64,000 nucleotides of DNA from Ectobacillus polymachus (GTDB taxonomy: Bacteria; Bacillota; Bacilli; Bacillales; Bacillaceae_G). The notes below the pieces were generated by a model, which did no database searches, was not told where the DNA came from, and saw only the letters and a program-made list of their open reading frames with translations. This document shows, in pieces, positions 63,158-64,000 of the stretch (within the stretch, counting starts at the first letter, position 1; every line of letters begins with the position of its first letter). The stretch spans positions 2,008,921 through 2,072,920 of the forward strand of contig NZ_JBLREB010000001.1 in the NCBI RefSeq assembly GCF_048159605.1. Reading direction: 5' to 3'. The position numbers and the translations under genes were made by a program.

Positions 63158-63230
63158 TGCCGACTAGAGGACTTGAACCCCCAACCTACTGATTACGATT
63201 CAGTTGCTCTACCAATTGAGCTAAGTCGGC
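63158..63230 (-). tRNA. tRNA-Thr (CGU)
   Basis: The cloverleaf has acceptor GCCGACT and anticodon loop ATCGTAA between ACTGA and TCAGT. The anticodon CGU reads only ACG. A at position 32 is unusual (a pyrimidine is normal). No CCA encoded. Confidence 0.92.
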
Positions 63231-63249
63231 AACACTTAATCTAGTAAAG

Positions 63250-63322
<73 letters not shown>

Positions 63323-63325
63323 AAA

Positions 63326-63401
63326 TGGCGGTCCCGACCGGGATCGAACCGGCGATCTCCTGCGTGACAGGCAGGCATGTTAACCGCTACACCACGAGAC
63401 C
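63326..63401 (-). tRNA. tRNA-Asp (GUC)
   Basis: Anticodon loop CTGTCAC, acceptor GGTCTCG, discriminator G, CCA encoded. Confidence 0.96.
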
Positions 63402-63404
63402 ATT

Positions 63405-63481
<77 letters not shown>

Positions 63482-63517
63482 ACGATAGATAAATTATTTT
63501 ATTTTTAAAAAATAAAA

Positions 63518-63610
63518 TGGAGGAGGAAGAGGGATTCGAACCCCCGCGCAGCTCTCGCCACCTGTCGGTTTTCAAGACCGATCCCTTCAGCCAGACTTGG
63601 GTATTCCTCC
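63518..63610 (-). tRNA. tRNA-Ser (UGA)
   Basis: A class II tRNA with long variable arm, anticodon loop CTTGAAA and CCA encoded. The discriminator base reads U instead of the G usual for tRNA-Ser. Confidence 0.95.
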
Positions 63611-63626
63611 GTACTTAAGTTGTAAA

Positions 63627-63703
63627 TGGTGGACCTTGTAGGACTCGAACCTACGACCGGACGGTTATGAGCCGTCTGCTCTAACCAGCTGAGCTAAAGG
63701 TCC
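63627..63703 (-). tRNA. tRNA with CAU anticodon, probably tRNA-Ile2 (lysidine-modified)
   Basis: The loop is CTCATAA, acceptor GGACCTT, with CCA. Body and stem match the minor tRNA-Ile of Bacillus whose C34 TilS converts to lysidine to read AUA. The gene-finder default would be Met, but the next gene is the elongator Met. Confidence 0.85.
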
Positions 63704-63711
63704 TTATTATA

Positions 63712-63788
63712 TGGTAGCGGCGGAGGGGATCGAACCCCCGACCTCACGGGTATGAACCGTACGCTCTAGCCAGCTGAGCTACACCGCC
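63712..63788 (-). tRNA. Elongator tRNA-Met (CAU)
   Basis: Acceptor GGCGGTG, loop GTTCATACC context, G1-U72 wobble, CCA encoded. It matches Bacillus elongator Met. Confidence 0.93.
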
Positions 63789-63800
63789 ATCATCTATATG

Positions 63801-63873
63801 TGGAGCCTAGCGGGATCGAACCGCTGACCTCCTGCGTGCAAAGCAGGCGCTCTCCCAGCTGAGCTAAGGCCCC
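63801..63873 (-). tRNA. tRNA-Ala (UGC)
   Basis: Anticodon loop TTTGCAC, acceptor GGGGCCT with 3' AGGCTCC (one G-U pair; the G3-U70 identity pair fits the C3-G/U region only loosely), no encoded CCA. Confidence 0.95.
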
Positions 63874-63876
63874 ATA

Positions 63877-63950
63877 TCGGGAAGACAGGATTCGAACCTG
63901 CGACCACCTGGTCCCAAACCAGGTGCTCTACCAAGCTGAGCTACTTCCCG
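63877..63950 (-). tRNA. tRNA-Pro (UGG)
   Basis: Anticodon loop TTTGGGA, acceptor CGGGAAG, no encoded CCA. Confidence 0.95.
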
Positions 63951-63955
63951 TAATA

Positions 63956-64000
63956 CGCGCCCAGGAGAATTCGAATCCCCAACCTTTTGATCCGTAGTCA
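63956..64000 (-). tRNA. tRNA-Arg (ACG), 5' part cut by window end
   Basis: The 3' half is visible: anticodon loop CTACGGA, T-arm GGATTCGAATTCT-like and acceptor 3' strand TGGGCGC with discriminator G. The 5' half lies beyond 64000. Confidence 0.85.

Noticed and set aside
63627..63703. A third tRNA-Met
   Set aside because: The body matches the lysidine tRNA-Ile2 of Bacillus, while the adjacent genes already provide initiator and elongator Met.

Overview
This window is a chromosomal segment from a low-GC, spore-forming Firmicute, most likely a member of the Bacillus cereus group. The evidence is the gene order (the ytoP-ytzB-ytnP-trmB-ytzH-ytmP-amyX block, leuS-yttB, ytqAB, ytpAB, metK-pckA, the men cluster, glgBCDAP, ldh and a tRNA array), the strong AGGAGG ribosome binding sites, several small sporulation genes, and dispersed hairpin-rich repeats resembling the 'bcr' repeats of that group. 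Species cannot be fixed from the sequence alone. No insertion sequence, prophage or CRISPR array was seen.

Layout. 1-16 kb: housekeeping and peripheral metabolism, with an M42 aminopeptidase cut by the window edge, a lactonase-like hydrolase, tRNA m7G methyltransferase, pullulanase AmyX, 2'-5' RNA ligase-like ThpR, an MFS carrier, dipeptidase PepV, an RsuA-type pseudouridine synthase, the MurJ-type flippase YtgP and the flavoprotein YtfP. 15.3-17.2 kb: a run of very small, mostly spore-associated genes (Cse60, two GerPF-like proteins and a 36-residue basic protein) plus a rhodanese. One GerPF-like gene has a strong ribosome binding site but an ATC codon where the start should be. 17.2-31 kb: leuS under a leucine T-box, yttB, ytqAB, ytpAB, ytoA, a PAP2 phosphatase/glycosyltransferase pair, a DHA2 efflux pump under a perfect palindromic operator, and metK under a SAM-I riboswitch. 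31-38.6 kb: pckA with a CcpN-type site, a c-di-GMP-I riboswitch in front of a tiny SinI-domain gene, an ABC transporter of the thiamine-precursor type, ytkD, luxS, yidD and a beta-carbonic anhydrase. 38.8-49.8 kb: cydAB (cytochrome bd oxidase) followed by the menaquinone pathway menFDHB-EC and, divergently, menA. Together these make the quinone and one oxidase that uses quinol. 50-62.3 kb: yteA, a cold shock protein, a TIGR00266 protein, a lipase, the glycogen operon glgBCDAP and L-lactate dehydrogenase with a Rex-type operator. 62.6-64 kb: sixteen tRNA genes on the minus strand, the last cut by the window end.

The main sequence defect is artificial. A single N at 55786 sits between two exact 109-base copies inside glgA, which looks like an uncollapsed contig overlap. 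Removing 110 bases restores one 478-codon frame. The strongest biological leads are the c-di-GMP riboswitch/SinI-domain unit (33152-33400), the ATC-start GerPF-like gene (16179-16397), and the family of hairpin repeats with full-length, internally deleted and decayed copies.
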